Made by a program: the position numbers and the translations under genes. Below the pieces are notes generated by a model, which worked only from the letters and a program-made list of their open reading frames with translations, was not told the DNA's origin and made no database searches. Below are positions 51,583 to 60,673 of a stretch of DNA of 64,000 nucleotides, piece by piece. Location: positions 92,214 to 156,213 of the forward strand of contig CACMFH010000001.1 in NCBI GenBank assembly GCA_902612915.1. The letters run 5' to 3'. The first letter of the stretch is position 1; each line of letters begins with the position of its first letter. The stretch is from an uncultured SAR86 cluster bacterium. Lineage in GTDB: Bacteria; Pseudomonadota; Gammaproteobacteria; Magnimaribacterales; D2472.

Positions 51583-52416
51583 ATGCTCAATCGAATAAAC
51601 ATTTACTATAAAAATCATGGGTTATTAAAGCTTTTGAAAAAATTTATTTCAAAATTTATTGTTTTTCTTGGTTTAGTTGAAGATATTCCTCAAGCTAGAA
51701 TTAGAATTTCTAACACAATATATGATATGTGCAATGGGATTGTGAAGTATGGGCCATTAGAAGGATTAAAGTTGGATATAAACGATATGAGCTGGTCTCA
51801 AGCAGACCTAGGATCTATATTGCTAGGCATCTATGAAAAGGAAGTTTTAGATGAACTTGAAATTATTTCTAAAAATAAATCAATATTTTGTGATATTGGA
51901 GCTGCAGATGGTATTTATGGAGTAGGCCTTCTAGTGAATGATCTTTTTGAAAAATCTATATGTTTTGAGATTGACAAAAATGGTCAAAATAATATTAAGA
52001 ACCTTTCGATTAAAAATAACTTAGCGAGTAAAGTTAAGATACTTGATGAAGCTTCGGTTTTCTCAATGCAATCAATGAAAAATATTGATTGGAGCGATGC
52101 TTGCATTCTAATAGACATAGAAGGAAATGAATTTAATTTTATTAACTCTGATCTGCTTGAACTTGTAAGTTGTTCAAATTTAATTATTGAAATTCACGAT
52201 AACTATATGGACTATCCTGAAAAGTCAAAAAAAGATTTAGAAAATATTTTAGGAACCAAATATAGTATTAAAAAAATTAAAACTAAATCACGTGATTTAA
52301 GTAATATTAATGAGGTTAAAAATTTTCATGATAATGATAGATGGCTTTTATGTTCTGAGGGCAGAGGCTGGCTTATGGAATGGTGGGTCTGCAAACCTTT
52401 AACTGATTTAAGTTGA
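51583..52416 (+). CDS. FkbM-like SAM-dependent methyltransferase
   Basis: A 277-residue protein with SAM-motif region FCDIGAADGIYGVGLLVND, second acidic site CFEIDKNGQNNIKNL and the FkbM-type strand ACILIDIEGNEFNF. FkbM enzymes O-methylate sugars or small molecules. The basic, hydrophobic N-terminus (HGLLKLLKKFISKFIVFLGL) may sit at the membrane. It neighbours a decayed methyltransferase on the other strand and overlaps the next gene by 4 bases. The substrate is unknown, possibly a surface glycan. Confidence 0.7.
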   Translation: MLNRINIYYKNHGLLKLLKKFISKFIVFLGLVEDIPQARIRISNTIYDMCNGIVKYGPLEGLKLDINDMSWSQADLGSILLGIYEKEVLDELEIISKNKSIFCDIGAADGIYGVGLLVNDLFEKSICFEIDKNGQNNIKNLSIKNNLASKVKILDEASVFSMQSMKNIDWSDACILIDIEGNEFNFINSDLLELVSCSNLIIEIHDNYMDYPEKSKKDLENILGTKYSIKKIKTKSRDLSNINEVKNFHDNDRWLLCSEGRGWLMEWWVCKPLTDLS

Positions 52417-52817
52417 TAAAATCAAGAGATAAATTAAAGTCAGTTCTTAAGAATATCAATTCAATTGCTCTTATTGGGGCAAGTGCAAATTCTGATCGAG
52501 ATAGCTTTAAGGTGATGGAATATCTTATTTCGAGTGGATATACAGTTTTTCCAGTTAATCCAAACTTTCAAAATAAAAAAATTCTCGGTAGAAAGTGTTT
52601 TTCGTCTCTTCATGATATTAAAGAGAAGATTGATATGGTTGATATTTTTAGAGATAAAAAATTTGTAATGGATATTACCATCAACGCTGTTAAGCTTGGA
52701 GTAAAAGTAATATGGACTCAAGAAGGTATAATAGATGAAAGGTCTGCAAAAATAGCAGAAAATGCTGGCATAATTTTTGTTATGGATGAATGTCCTATGA
52801 AAGTTCTTAAAAATTAA
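52413..52817 (+). CDS. CoA-binding domain protein (YccU-like)
   Basis: A 134-residue Rossmann protein with IALIGASANSDRDSFKVMEY (the Gly-Ala-Ser nucleotide loop), GYTVFPVNPNFQNKKILG and IDMVDIFRDKKFV, matching the stand-alone CoA-binding family related to the succinyl-CoA ligase alpha N-domain. The exact role is unknown; in E. coli YccU binds CoA. Start TTG 52413 overlaps the upstream methyltransferase. The crotonase gene starts 3 bases after its stop. Confidence 0.85.
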   Translation: MIKSRDKLKSVLKNINSIALIGASANSDRDSFKVMEYLISSGYTVFPVNPNFQNKKILGRKCFSSLHDIKEKIDMVDIFRDKKFVMDITINAVKLGVKVIWTQEGIIDERSAKIAENAGIIFVMDECPMKVLKN

Positions 52818-52820
52818 ACT

Positions 52821-53627
52821 ATGAAAGATAATTTAGAAAAAATTCTCTTAGTAGATCGTAATGATTATGGCGTTCTTCGCGTTACCTTAAATGATATAGA
52901 TAATAAGAATGCTTTATCTGAATTGATGATGCAAAAACTTATAAAAGCTATATCAGAGGCATCAACAAATAATGATGTTAAAGTAATAGTAATTTCATCA
53001 ACTGGAAATGTTTTTTGTTCAGGACATAATTTAAAAGAAATAAACAAGGCCAAGGAAACAGATGATAAAGGTGAGTCCTATTATCTAAAACTATTTAAGA
53101 CCTGTTCCTCATTAATGCAATTAATAATTAATTGTCCAAAACCAGTGATTGCAGAGGTTAACGGAATTGCGACGGCAGCTGGATGTCAGTTGGTAGCTTC
53201 GTGTGATTTAGCTATTTCATCTAACTCATCAAAATTTGCTACGCCTGGAGTAAATATTGGTCTATTTTGCTCAACACCCATGGTTGCTCTGTCTAGAAAT
53301 ATTAGTAAAAAAGATTCTATGAAGATGCTTTTAACTGGCGATATGATATCTGCTGATGAAGCAAAAAGAATATCACTAATTAATGATTGTGTTCCAGATG
53401 ATCAGCTCTCAAAATCAGTTATGGATTTAGCAAAAAAAATATCTGAGAAATCTCAGGCTGTTTTAAAAATTGGCAAAGAAGCGTTTTATAAACAATTACA
53501 GCTAAATATTGAAGATGCATATGAATATACATCAATGGTAATGACAAAAAATATGATGATTGATGATGCCTCTGAAGGAATCAATTCTTTTTTAGATAAA
53601 CGTAATCCGAAATGGAGAAATAAATAA
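52821..53627 (+). CDS. enoyl-CoA hydratase/isomerase (crotonase) family protein, ECHDC3-like
   Basis: A 268-residue crotonase with the oxyanion-hole strands VFCSGHNLKEI and the loop IATAAGCQLVASCDLAIS. The stretch NIGLFCSTPMVALSRNI and the C-terminal FLDKRNPKWRNK match the ECHDC3 subgroup. In the positions of the two catalytic glutamates of classical hydratases it has Ala and Ser/Thr types, so hydratase activity is uncertain. It may isomerise or bind an acyl-CoA. It overlaps apt by one base (TAATG). Confidence 0.8.
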   Translation: MKDNLEKILLVDRNDYGVLRVTLNDIDNKNALSELMMQKLIKAISEASTNNDVKVIVISSTGNVFCSGHNLKEINKAKETDDKGESYYLKLFKTCSSLMQLIINCPKPVIAEVNGIATAAGCQLVASCDLAISSNSSKFATPGVNIGLFCSTPMVALSRNISKKDSMKMLLTGDMISADEAKRISLINDCVPDDQLSKSVMDLAKKISEKSQAVLKIGKEAFYKQLQLNIEDAYEYTSMVMTKNMMIDDASEGINSFLDKRNPKWRNK

Positions 53628-54172
53628 TGAATGATCCATTAGATCTAAAAAAGTTTATTAGGACAGTAAATGATTTCCCTATTGATGACATAGTATTTAG
53701 GGATATTACAAGCTTAATTGAAACACCTGAGGCTTTTATTAAAACTTGTGATGAATTAACAAAAATTACTAAAGAATTTAATGCTGAGATTGTTGCAAGT
53801 ATTGAGAGTAGAGGATTCATTTTTGCTGGAACTATTGCAAGAGATTTAGGCCTACCTTTTGTTCTTGCTAGAAAGCCGGGAAAGCTTCCAAATGAAACAT
53901 TTCAAAAAAGCTTTAATCTTGAGTATGGGAGTACCTCAATAGAGATCCAGAAAAATACAAATATTAGAAAAGGTCAAAAAATTGTAATTGTTGATGATCT
54001 GGTTGCAACTGGAGGTACTGCAATCGCATGTGCTGAATTGTTGACAGAAAATTTTAATGTAAGCAATCAAGATATATTGATTTTGTCTATTATTGACTTA
54101 ACTGAACTTGGAGGCAGTAAATTAATTAAAGAAAAAGGATTTTCCATAAAAACATTAGTAGATTATGACTGA
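53627..54172 (+). CDS. apt: adenine phosphoribosyltransferase
   Basis: A 181-residue type I PRTase with ESRGFIFAGTIARDLGLPFV, RKPGKLPNETFQKSFNLEYG and the PRPP loop KIVIVDDLVATGGTAIA, all diagnostic of Apt. It makes AMP from adenine and PRPP, in line with the purine permease at 42144. The gene is coupled to the crotonase upstream (1-base overlap) and to nagZ downstream (8-base overlap). Confidence 0.94.
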   Translation: MNDPLDLKKFIRTVNDFPIDDIVFRDITSLIETPEAFIKTCDELTKITKEFNAEIVASIESRGFIFAGTIARDLGLPFVLARKPGKLPNETFQKSFNLEYGSTSIEIQKNTNIRKGQKIVIVDDLVATGGTAIACAELLTENFNVSNQDILILSIIDLTELGGSKLIKEKGFSIKTLVDYD

Positions 54173-55175
54173 TTTATTTGGAAGATTAATGATTGATATA
54201 GATGGAAAAAATCTATCCAATGATGATAAAACCATACTTTCAAATAAACATGTCGGAGGTTTGATCCTTTTTTCAAGAAATTTTGATTCATTTGATCAAC
54301 TTTATAATCTAATTAAAGAAGTTCATTTGATCAAAGAAAACATAATCATAGCCGTAGATCAAGAGGGTGGGAGAGTGCAACGGTTTGAAAAAGAATATAC
54401 AAAGATACCCTCAATGCAAGATGCGTCTCTTTTTGCAAAAGAGAATAATGATAAAGAGTTTATAAAAGATTTAGCTTGGTTGATTTCTAGTGAGTTAATT
54501 GCAGTAGGTATAGATATTAACTTTGCTCCAGTTTTAGATATCAATAGAAATATCTCAAGCATAATAGGAAATAGATCTTTTTCAAATGATATCCTTGAAG
54601 TAATAAATAATGCCTCAGATTATATTGATGGAATGCATGAAGCAGGAATGAAATCTACAGGAAAACATTTCCCTGGTCATGGAAGCGTAATTGAAGATAG
54701 TCATCTAGAACTTCCAGTTGATGAAAGAGAGCTTGATGAATTATTAAACGAAGATTTAAAACCTTATATTAAATTAAATGATAAATTAGACGTGATAATG
54801 TGTGCCCACATATTATTTTCTAAAGTTGATAGTAAAATCCCTAGCTTCTCAGTTACTTGGATTAATAATGTACTAAGAGATAAGCTTAATTATAAAGGTT
54901 TAATATTTAGTGATGATTTATCTATGCTTGGATCTGGAAACGAGAGTCTTAGTAACAAGGTGGAAATGTCATTAGATGCAGGATGCGATATGGTAATAAT
55001 TTGTAATGATAGATCTGGAGTAAAAGAAGTAATTGAGCGTTTAGATAAAACTGATGTTGAACAAACATCAGGAATATCTGAAATTAAGAGTTCAAAAAAA
55101 ATTAACTGGAATGATCTTTTAAATAATAACAGAGCACTGGCGATTAAAGAAAAACTAAAAAATATGAGGAATTAA
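54165..55175 (+). CDS. nagZ: beta-N-acetylhexosaminidase (NagZ, glycoside hydrolase family 3)
   Basis: A 336-residue GH3 enzyme with IAVDQEGGRVQRF, INFAPVLDI and the NagZ loop KHFPGHGSVIEDSHLELP, whose Asp-His pair is the unusual acid-base. FSDDLSMLG carries the nucleophile aspartate. It removes GlcNAc from anhydro-muropeptides in the cytoplasm during peptidoglycan recycling. The protein is short at the C-terminus but normal for NagZ. It overlaps apt by 8 bases. Confidence 0.92.
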   Translation: MTDLFGRLMIDIDGKNLSNDDKTILSNKHVGGLILFSRNFDSFDQLYNLIKEVHLIKENIIIAVDQEGGRVQRFEKEYTKIPSMQDASLFAKENNDKEFIKDLAWLISSELIAVGIDINFAPVLDINRNISSIIGNRSFSNDILEVINNASDYIDGMHEAGMKSTGKHFPGHGSVIEDSHLELPVDERELDELLNEDLKPYIKLNDKLDVIMCAHILFSKVDSKIPSFSVTWINNVLRDKLNYKGLIFSDDLSMLGSGNESLSNKVEMSLDAGCDMVIICNDRSGVKEVIERLDKTDVEQTSGISEIKSSKKINWNDLLNNNRALAIKEKLKNMRN

Positions 55176-55176
55176 T

Positions 55177-55698
55177 ATGAGAAGAATAGTTACAGGACAT
55201 AATGATAATGGAAAATCAATTGTTACCATAGATGGACCACCAGCAAGATCAATTGGTGAGGATGTTGGAGGATTATTTGAGTTATGGAACACCGATGGAA
55301 ATGAAGTAATTTCAAGTGATGTAATTGATAGAGCAGATGATGAAATTATCTTATCTCCACCTCGTGGAGGCACTAAATTTAGATATTTTCAAATTAATCC
55401 ACTTCCAGAAGGAGTTCCAGAAGATATGCTTCAAAAAATAGCAGCTGATGCTTTTGAAAAAGTTGGTGCAGCGCATCATAGAGTTGATACTTCAAAACAT
55501 CCAGCAATGCATAAGACTGAGACCGTCGATTATATTATTCTTTTGAAAGGTAATGTAACTTTAATCTTAGATGAAGAGGAGGTTGATATAAAACCATTTG
55601 ATGTTGTTGTTCAAAGAGGAACTAATCATGCATGGGTTAATAATGGAACTGAACCAGCATTATTAATAGCGGTTTTAATAGATAGTGATATCAAATAA
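55177..55698 (+). CDS. cupin-domain protein
   Basis: A 173-residue protein with an N-terminal segment (GKSIVTIDGPPARSIGEDVG) and a C-terminal cupin. The metal-binding motif is near-complete: KHPAMHKTETVDYIILLKG and VVQRGTNHAWVNNG. Close relatives are annotated as cupins of unknown substrate, often near aromatic or acyl metabolism genes. It starts 1 base after nagZ and is convergent with the acyl-CoA synthetase. Confidence 0.8.
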   Translation: MRRIVTGHNDNGKSIVTIDGPPARSIGEDVGGLFELWNTDGNEVISSDVIDRADDEIILSPPRGGTKFRYFQINPLPEGVPEDMLQKIAADAFEKVGAAHHRVDTSKHPAMHKTETVDYIILLKGNVTLILDEEEVDIKPFDVVVQRGTNHAWVNNGTEPALLIAVLIDSDIK

Positions 55699-55702
55699 CT
55701 AG

Positions 55703-57511
55703 TTAAAAACCTGCTTGCCCAGATTCAATGACTTCATAATATTCCCTATCTAAAGGGACGTAATTATTTTGCCCAGGTTTCTTTATAAAAACTTGATTAC
55801 CATTAACTTTATCTAAATGATAAGCCTCTTCCCTGAGGTCATTCTTTTTCAGCTTGAAAGTTCCAGTTGTTTCAAGTTCTTCAATTATTCTCACAAATAT
55901 TGGCTGAGCATAGCTAGGTAATTTGTCTACTACAAATGATGAGAAATCATCCCAATTAAATTCGTCAAGTTCACAATTAAATGCAACCATTCCAGCGCGA
56001 CCTTCACTTTTTGGAACCTTAACTCCATAAACATTTGCCATGTTCACATGCTCAAATGAATTTAAAATTTCAGCAACTTCATTAGTTGAAACATTTTCAG
56101 ATTTCCATCTGAAAGTATCTCCAACCCTGTCGACAAACTGATAATGCTTTCTTCCTAAAGAAAATCCAACGTCCATAGTTTTAACAAGATCTCCAGTATT
56201 AAACCAACGATCACCCTCTACCAATACATTTTTTATAACCTTTTCTTCGCTTGCTTTTTTATCTGTATAGCCGTTATAAATAGCGTTTGGACCTATTTCA
56301 ACAAGCAATAGGCCCGGTTGATGATCATCAACTTCGATATATTTATCATTTTCATCTTTGACTAACTTATCTTCAGCTACATCGTATTTAAAAATTCCTA
56401 CTTTAGCATTCGTCATACCTATCGTTTCATCTTTATTTAGCAGATTCATGAATAAAGCGTTACCTTCACTGGCACCATAGATTTCAACGATTCTTTCAAC
56501 ATTAAATCTATTCCTAAAACAATCCCAAAGATCCGGTCTTAGGCCATTCCCAACCATTTTTGATATTGGATTATTAACTTCTTCCTCAGACGGCTCTTGA
56601 AAACTTAGATATCTACAAAGTTCACCAACATATACAAATGCAGTTGTATTAAATTGTTTTGCTTCTTTCCAAAATGCAGATGCCGAAAATTTTCTTCTTA
56701 TAAACGTAGCTGCACCAACTTGAACACATGCACACAGCCCAAGCATTAAACCTGTAGAATGGTATAAAGGTAGGCAATTATACATGCAGTCAGAGCTGTC
56801 AATCCTGTAGCCTCCTTTTGATATGTTTACTGATGCTGCAATAATTTTTGCATTTGGAAATAGTGCCGCCTTTGGGACTCCAGTTGTACCTGAAGTAAAT
56901 ATATAGAAGGCTGTATCTTTTGCAGTAACCTTGCTGGTTATACTTAAATTATTAGACTTAGATGTATCAATTAATGTATCTAAGTTAGATGCCCATTGAG
57001 GACATTCATAATTACTACCATCTTTAACCCAATATATATCAGATTTATCTTTAATGTTAATCTCACTAAGAACTTCTTCGAGAGGAGAAGCAAGTTCTGC
57101 ACCTACTATACATTTTTTTGAGTCAGATGAATTAATGCAATGAATAAGAGGATTTCCAGTCAAGCTTGTATTGATAAGAACGCCAATTGCTCCAATTTTA
57201 TTAAGAGCTAAAATGCTAATAATATAATTAGGTCTATTTTCCATAAAAAGAACAACTCTATCGCCATGTTCTACACCATCATCAACTAGTTTATTTGCTA
57301 AAATATTTGCCGCTTCATTTGTTTGGTTATAAGTCCATTTCTCATTTTCAAAATATATAAAGTTATTAGAACCAAACTTTGTTACAGTTTCCTCGAAAGA
57401 GTGTGCTAATGATGCATTATCATCTGGACTTGGGAACTCATATCTCATTAGAGGTATGAGATATCTTAGCTCACCTAATACTCTAAAAAATTCTCTTATT
57501 TTTTTAAACAT
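55703..57511 (-). CDS. long/very-long-chain acyl-CoA synthetase (FATP/FadD6-like, ANL superfamily)
   Basis: A 602-residue adenylate-forming enzyme. The AMP-binding loop is YIFTSGTTGVPKAALFP. The A5 region holds VERIVEIYGASEGN, followed by GDRWFNTGDLVKTMD, RVGDTFRWKSENVSTNEVAE and the C-terminal lysine region TGTFKLKKNDLREEAY. The RWKSENV wording is typical of the FATP/very-long-chain group. It activates fatty acids or other bulky acids to CoA thioesters. The divergent neighbour is a saccharopine-dehydrogenase-like reductase, with which such enzymes often co-occur. Confidence 0.9.
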   Translation of the reverse strand: MFKKIREFFRVLGELRYLIPLMRYEFPSPDDNASLAHSFEETVTKFGSNNFIYFENEKWTYNQTNEAANILANKLVDDGVEHGDRVVLFMENRPNYIISILALNKIGAIGVLINTSLTGNPLIHCINSSDSKKCIVGAELASPLEEVLSEINIKDKSDIYWVKDGSNYECPQWASNLDTLIDTSKSNNLSITSKVTAKDTAFYIFTSGTTGVPKAALFPNAKIIAASVNISKGGYRIDSSDCMYNCLPLYHSTGLMLGLCACVQVGAATFIRRKFSASAFWKEAKQFNTTAFVYVGELCRYLSFQEPSEEEVNNPISKMVGNGLRPDLWDCFRNRFNVERIVEIYGASEGNALFMNLLNKDETIGMTNAKVGIFKYDVAEDKLVKDENDKYIEVDDHQPGLLLVEIGPNAIYNGYTDKKASEEKVIKNVLVEGDRWFNTGDLVKTMDVGFSLGRKHYQFVDRVGDTFRWKSENVSTNEVAEILNSFEHVNMANVYGVKVPKSEGRAGMVAFNCELDEFNWDDFSSFVVDKLPSYAQPIFVRIIEELETTGTFKLKKNDLREEAYHLDKVNGNQVFIKKPGQNNYVPLDREYYEVIESGQAGF

Positions 57512-57537
57512 TTAATTAATATATATATTTTTAATAT

Positions 57538-57564
57538 TATAATGCCTAATCATTTTTGTAGGAA
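57538..57564 (+). promoter_or_regulatory. -10 box and Shine-Dalgarno for the reductase gene
   Basis: TATAAT at 57538-57543 and AGGAA at 57560-57564 precede the ATG at 57570 in the 58-base divergent gap. No strong -35. Confidence 0.45.
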
Positions 57565-57569
57565 TTATT

Positions 57570-58736
57570 ATGACTGACTTAAATCAATACGACTTTGTAA
57601 TTTATGGAGCAACTGGATATACAGGAAAGCTTGTTGTCGAATATGCAATAAATCAATATGACAATAATAGTGATATTTCATGGGCTATCGCTGGAAGAAA
57701 TAGAGAAAAACTTGAAAAAGTTAAGGTTAATTTTAATCTTCCCCCTGATATCGGCATGATGATAGTTGAGAGTAATGATCAGGCATCTATTGACTCAATG
57801 GTAAGTCAGACAAAATGTGTATTAACCACAGTTGGTCCATATCAATTATATGGTGAAAAAATTATTACATCGTGTATATCCTCTGGGACTGATTATGTTG
57901 ATTTGTGTGGAGAGCCAGGTTTTATGCATAAAATTATTTCTGAATGTTCTGAAGAAGCAAAACAAAAAGGCTCAAGAATAGTTTTTTCTTGTGGATTTGA
58001 TAGCATTCCTTTCGATCTAGGAGTTTTGTTTGTTCAAGAGGAAGTAAAGGCAAAGTTCAATAAATATGCTCCCTCAGTAAGGGGAAGGGTAAGGGACATG
58101 AATGGAGAGTTTTCTGGCGGAACGGCTGCATCCATGAAGGCAACGATGGCTGCTTTGCATTCAAATCCTGATCTTATTAATGTTCTTATTAATCCTCATG
58201 CTTTGTGTGAAGGTTTTCAAGGCGTTCAACAAGATGACGACTCTAAACCAAAATATGATGGAGAGCTTGATACTTGGATAGCTCCTTTTTTTATGGCTCC
58301 AATAAATACTAAAAATATTCATCGCTCTAATAAATTGTTAAATCATATTTATGGAGAAGACTTTAAATATAATGAAATGTGGATTCAGGGGCCAGGAGAA
58401 GAGGGTAAGGCTGCTGCAGAATTTATATCAACAATGAATCCCTTAGGAGATGCTCCAGAGCCAGGTGAGGGACCCTCTAAGGAATCAAGGGAAAATGGAA
58501 ATTACGATGTTCTTTTTTGTGCAGATTTAGATGATCAAACTATAAAAGCCTCAGTTAGCGGAGACATGGATCCTGGTTATGGATCAACTTCAAAAATGAT
58601 AACAGAAAGCGCAGTTTGTCTTGTTAAAGATTGTAAAGATTTACCTGGTGGTATTTATACGCCTGCTGCATCAATGGGTGAAAAATTGATCAAAAGATTA
58701 GAGAGAAATGCAGGACTTTCTTTTAAAGTAGAATAG
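57570..58736 (+). CDS. saccharopine dehydrogenase-like / trans-acting enoyl reductase family protein
   Basis: A 388-residue NAD(P)-binding protein with the Rossmann start FVIYGATGYTGKLVVEYA, SWAIAGRNREKLEKV, CVLTTVGPYQLYGEKII, the block SGTDYVDLCGEPGFM and SCGFDSIPFDLG. These match the group containing mycobacterial trans-acting enoyl reductases and eukaryotic SCCPDH rather than true lysine-pathway enzymes. The substrate is unknown; lipid-linked reduction is plausible given the divergent acyl-CoA synthetase. Confidence 0.85.
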   Translation: MTDLNQYDFVIYGATGYTGKLVVEYAINQYDNNSDISWAIAGRNREKLEKVKVNFNLPPDIGMMIVESNDQASIDSMVSQTKCVLTTVGPYQLYGEKIITSCISSGTDYVDLCGEPGFMHKIISECSEEAKQKGSRIVFSCGFDSIPFDLGVLFVQEEVKAKFNKYAPSVRGRVRDMNGEFSGGTAASMKATMAALHSNPDLINVLINPHALCEGFQGVQQDDDSKPKYDGELDTWIAPFFMAPINTKNIHRSNKLLNHIYGEDFKYNEMWIQGPGEEGKAAAEFISTMNPLGDAPEPGEGPSKESRENGNYDVLFCADLDDQTIKASVSGDMDPGYGSTSKMITESAVCLVKDCKDLPGGIYTPAASMGEKLIKRLERNAGLSFKVE

Positions 58737-58737
58737 C

Positions 58738-59127
58738 TTAAAGCTTTCCCTTTTCTCTTAATTCTGATCTAATTTTTGTAGCACTTATGGAAGATATTTC
58801 TTCATCGAATGATTCTTCTTCAAATACATAACCAACTCCTCTACCATAAGTTATGTTGGTTACATTTGGCACAAGCATTATTTCATATTCTTTGCCTCTC
58901 TCGAAACCATCTTTTAAAAGATTTTCCTCAATATTTTTACAAACATCTTCCCAGGAAAATGGATTATCATCTTGTCCTTTTCCACCTGATGATCCCTCAA
59001 CATCTCTCACCTGAATAATTACCTGACCTGTTTTTTTTACAGATCTTTTAAAAAGCTCTTGATGACCTTTGTGCCATGGTTGCCACCTTCCTAGCATTTG
59101 AACAGTTGGCTTTTTCCAATTAAACAT
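58738..59127 (-). CDS. HIGH-motif nucleotidyltransferase (cytidylyltransferase-like)
   Basis: A 129-residue protein with the nucleotidyltransferase start MLGRWQPWHKGHQELFK (HxGH variant HKGH) and the C-terminal substrate loop SSISATKIRSELREKG (ISATKIR replaces ISSTxIR). This is the alpha/beta-phosphodiesterase superfamily that joins a nucleotide to a phosphorylated small molecule (CMP-, NMN- or pantetheine-type). Its start overlaps the kinase gene by 8 bases, so the two enzymes likely act in sequence. The real substrate is unknown. Confidence 0.75.
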   Translation of the reverse strand: MFNWKKPTVQMLGRWQPWHKGHQELFKRSVKKTGQVIIQVRDVEGSSGGKGQDDNPFSWEDVCKNIEENLLKDGFERGKEYEIMLVPNVTNITYGRGVGYVFEEESFDEEISSISATKIRSELREKGKL

Positions 59128-59530
59128 TTTCTAAAATTTTAGCTGCAATAGTTTCATGATTTGTGTCATTCATTTCTATAACTTCATAATCTACTTCACT
59201 CGGCTCCTCAAACATCTTATTTGTATCTTCATACCTGCCAGATTTGATTGTATTCATCCAAATTGTAATATCGGGATTGAAATTTTTTTTTGTTTCACTG
59301 GTAGGACATACAAAATCACATATTACTATTCTTCCCTGAGATTTTTCAAAATCAGCCAAGTTCTTCATTCTTAAACTTTGCCTAATTCTACCTTCTGGTG
59401 AAAAATCCCAGTCATTTGCCATTTCTCTCACAATGTCTGCGTTATACCATGCAGCTTTCAAGATTGGCTGCATCCTTTTTGCTAAGTATGTTTTGCCACT
59501 TCCAGGAAGACCCATTATTAATATTTTCAT
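59120..59530 (-). CDS. P-loop small-molecule kinase (adenylylsulfate-kinase-like)
   Basis: A 136-residue kinase with Walker A ILIMGLPGSGKTYLAKR, the Asp-x-x-Arg region NADIVREMAND and a lid-like segment (EGRIRQSLRMKNLAD). GRIVICDFVCPTSETKKNF parallels the APS kinase strand. It is shorter than CysC (about 200 residues) and no sulfate-assimilation genes are near, so it may phosphorylate another hydroxyl, whose product the following nucleotidyltransferase activates. It is coupled to the methyltransferase upstream (TAATG) and to the nucleotidyltransferase downstream. Confidence 0.72.
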   Translation of the reverse strand: MKILIMGLPGSGKTYLAKRMQPILKAAWYNADIVREMANDWDFSPEGRIRQSLRMKNLADFEKSQGRIVICDFVCPTSETKKNFNPDITIWMNTIKSGRYEDTNKMFEEPSEVDYEVIEMNDTNHETIAAKILENV

Positions 59531-60633
59531 TATCTAATCTTTGTAATAGTAAAAAGTTCGTTATTAAATTCTATATTTCCAGAATTTTCAATAGTTCTTT
59601 TAACCTTATTATAAAGTCTTGGATTTTTTTCTATTAATTGGATATCTTTTTCAGGAATTTGTCCTACATAAAGAATGTTTGCCCACTTTGCATCAGTATT
59701 ATGTCCAAATAACTCAGTTACAGTCTGATCAGGAGCTTTTTTAAATCTAAAGTTGTACGAAACTGGATTTGAAAAATTATACAAATTGTTTTCTCCAGTT
59801 GGATTATTTTTTAAATAATCAATTATATCTTTTGCATTGTTAGGAAATGCCTCTTTTTCTTTGAAAGCAGTTTTTAAAACTCTTTGAATGCTTTTTCCAC
59901 CATAAGAGTGAGTCACCAAAAGCTTACCAGATTTATTCAATAACCTCATTAAAGGTCCAATAACATTATTTACTTTTATCTTGACTGAAGAAGCTGCTCT
60001 ATAGGCTTGAGAAGCAATAATTAGATCATAATTATTGTTCTTATAATCATTGTTAAGAAACTGTTTAAGATGCCGTGAATTATCTTCCCTATATATTCTT
60101 ACAATACAGGGGTTTGAATATGAAGTTCTCCCTTTGCTGTCAATCTCAATTCCCCAGTATTTTTTAATAAAGTTTCCAAGTTTATTACCTGTAATTTGTG
60201 AATTAAAATCATAAGAATTATCGCTTTTAAGAATTAAATTAAATTCTCTTATTTTTCTATTATTAATCTTAGATGCACTTTCTATTAAACCAAGTTCTGA
60301 AAATTTAACATTTGTCATTGTTACTAAAAGATTTGGATGTTCAACAAACCTGTCTGGCATTTTTTCTAAAGTATTTTTTAGATCTTCATAACTTATTTCT
60401 TTGCCGGTAATAAGAAGAGATGTGTAAGGATGATATCTATGAAAACTTTTAATGATGTTAGCATTAATTGTTCCATCTCCAGTTCCAGCATCAAGTATTC
60501 TTAAATAAGATTTATTTTGAGATAGTCTTGAAATATAGGGATAAATCTTTTCTGATATTGTTTTTTTTTCCCCAGTATTCTGGATAAATGATAGGTATTT
60601 TAACCTATCGTCAAAAAATCTTTTCTTGCCCAT
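59530..60633 (-). CDS. SAM-dependent methyltransferase-fold protein of unknown function
   Basis: A 367-residue protein with motif I LRILDAGTGDGTINANIIKS (residues 42-61), a loop after the acidic strand (TGKEISYEDLKNTL) and NNYDLIIASQAYRAAS as motif IV. The C-terminal third (residues 240-367) has no recognised domain. The Shine-Dalgarno AGGGG precedes the ATG. It heads an overlapping trio with the kinase and nucleotidyltransferase genes. Substrate is unknown and no closer family was recognised. Confidence 0.6.
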   Translation of the reverse strand: MGKKRFFDDRLKYLSFIQNTGEKKTISEKIYPYISRLSQNKSYLRILDAGTGDGTINANIIKSFHRYHPYTSLLITGKEISYEDLKNTLEKMPDRFVEHPNLLVTMTNVKFSELGLIESASKINNRKIREFNLILKSDNSYDFNSQITGNKLGNFIKKYWGIEIDSKGRTSYSNPCIVRIYREDNSRHLKQFLNNDYKNNNYDLIIASQAYRAASSVKIKVNNVIGPLMRLLNKSGKLLVTHSYGGKSIQRVLKTAFKEKEAFPNNAKDIIDYLKNNPTGENNLYNFSNPVSYNFRFKKAPDQTVTELFGHNTDAKWANILYVGQIPEKDIQLIEKNPRLYNKVKRTIENSGNIEFNNELFTITKIR

Positions 60634-60673
60634 TTTTCCCCTAAAGATAGCTATATAAATAATAATCTAAATA

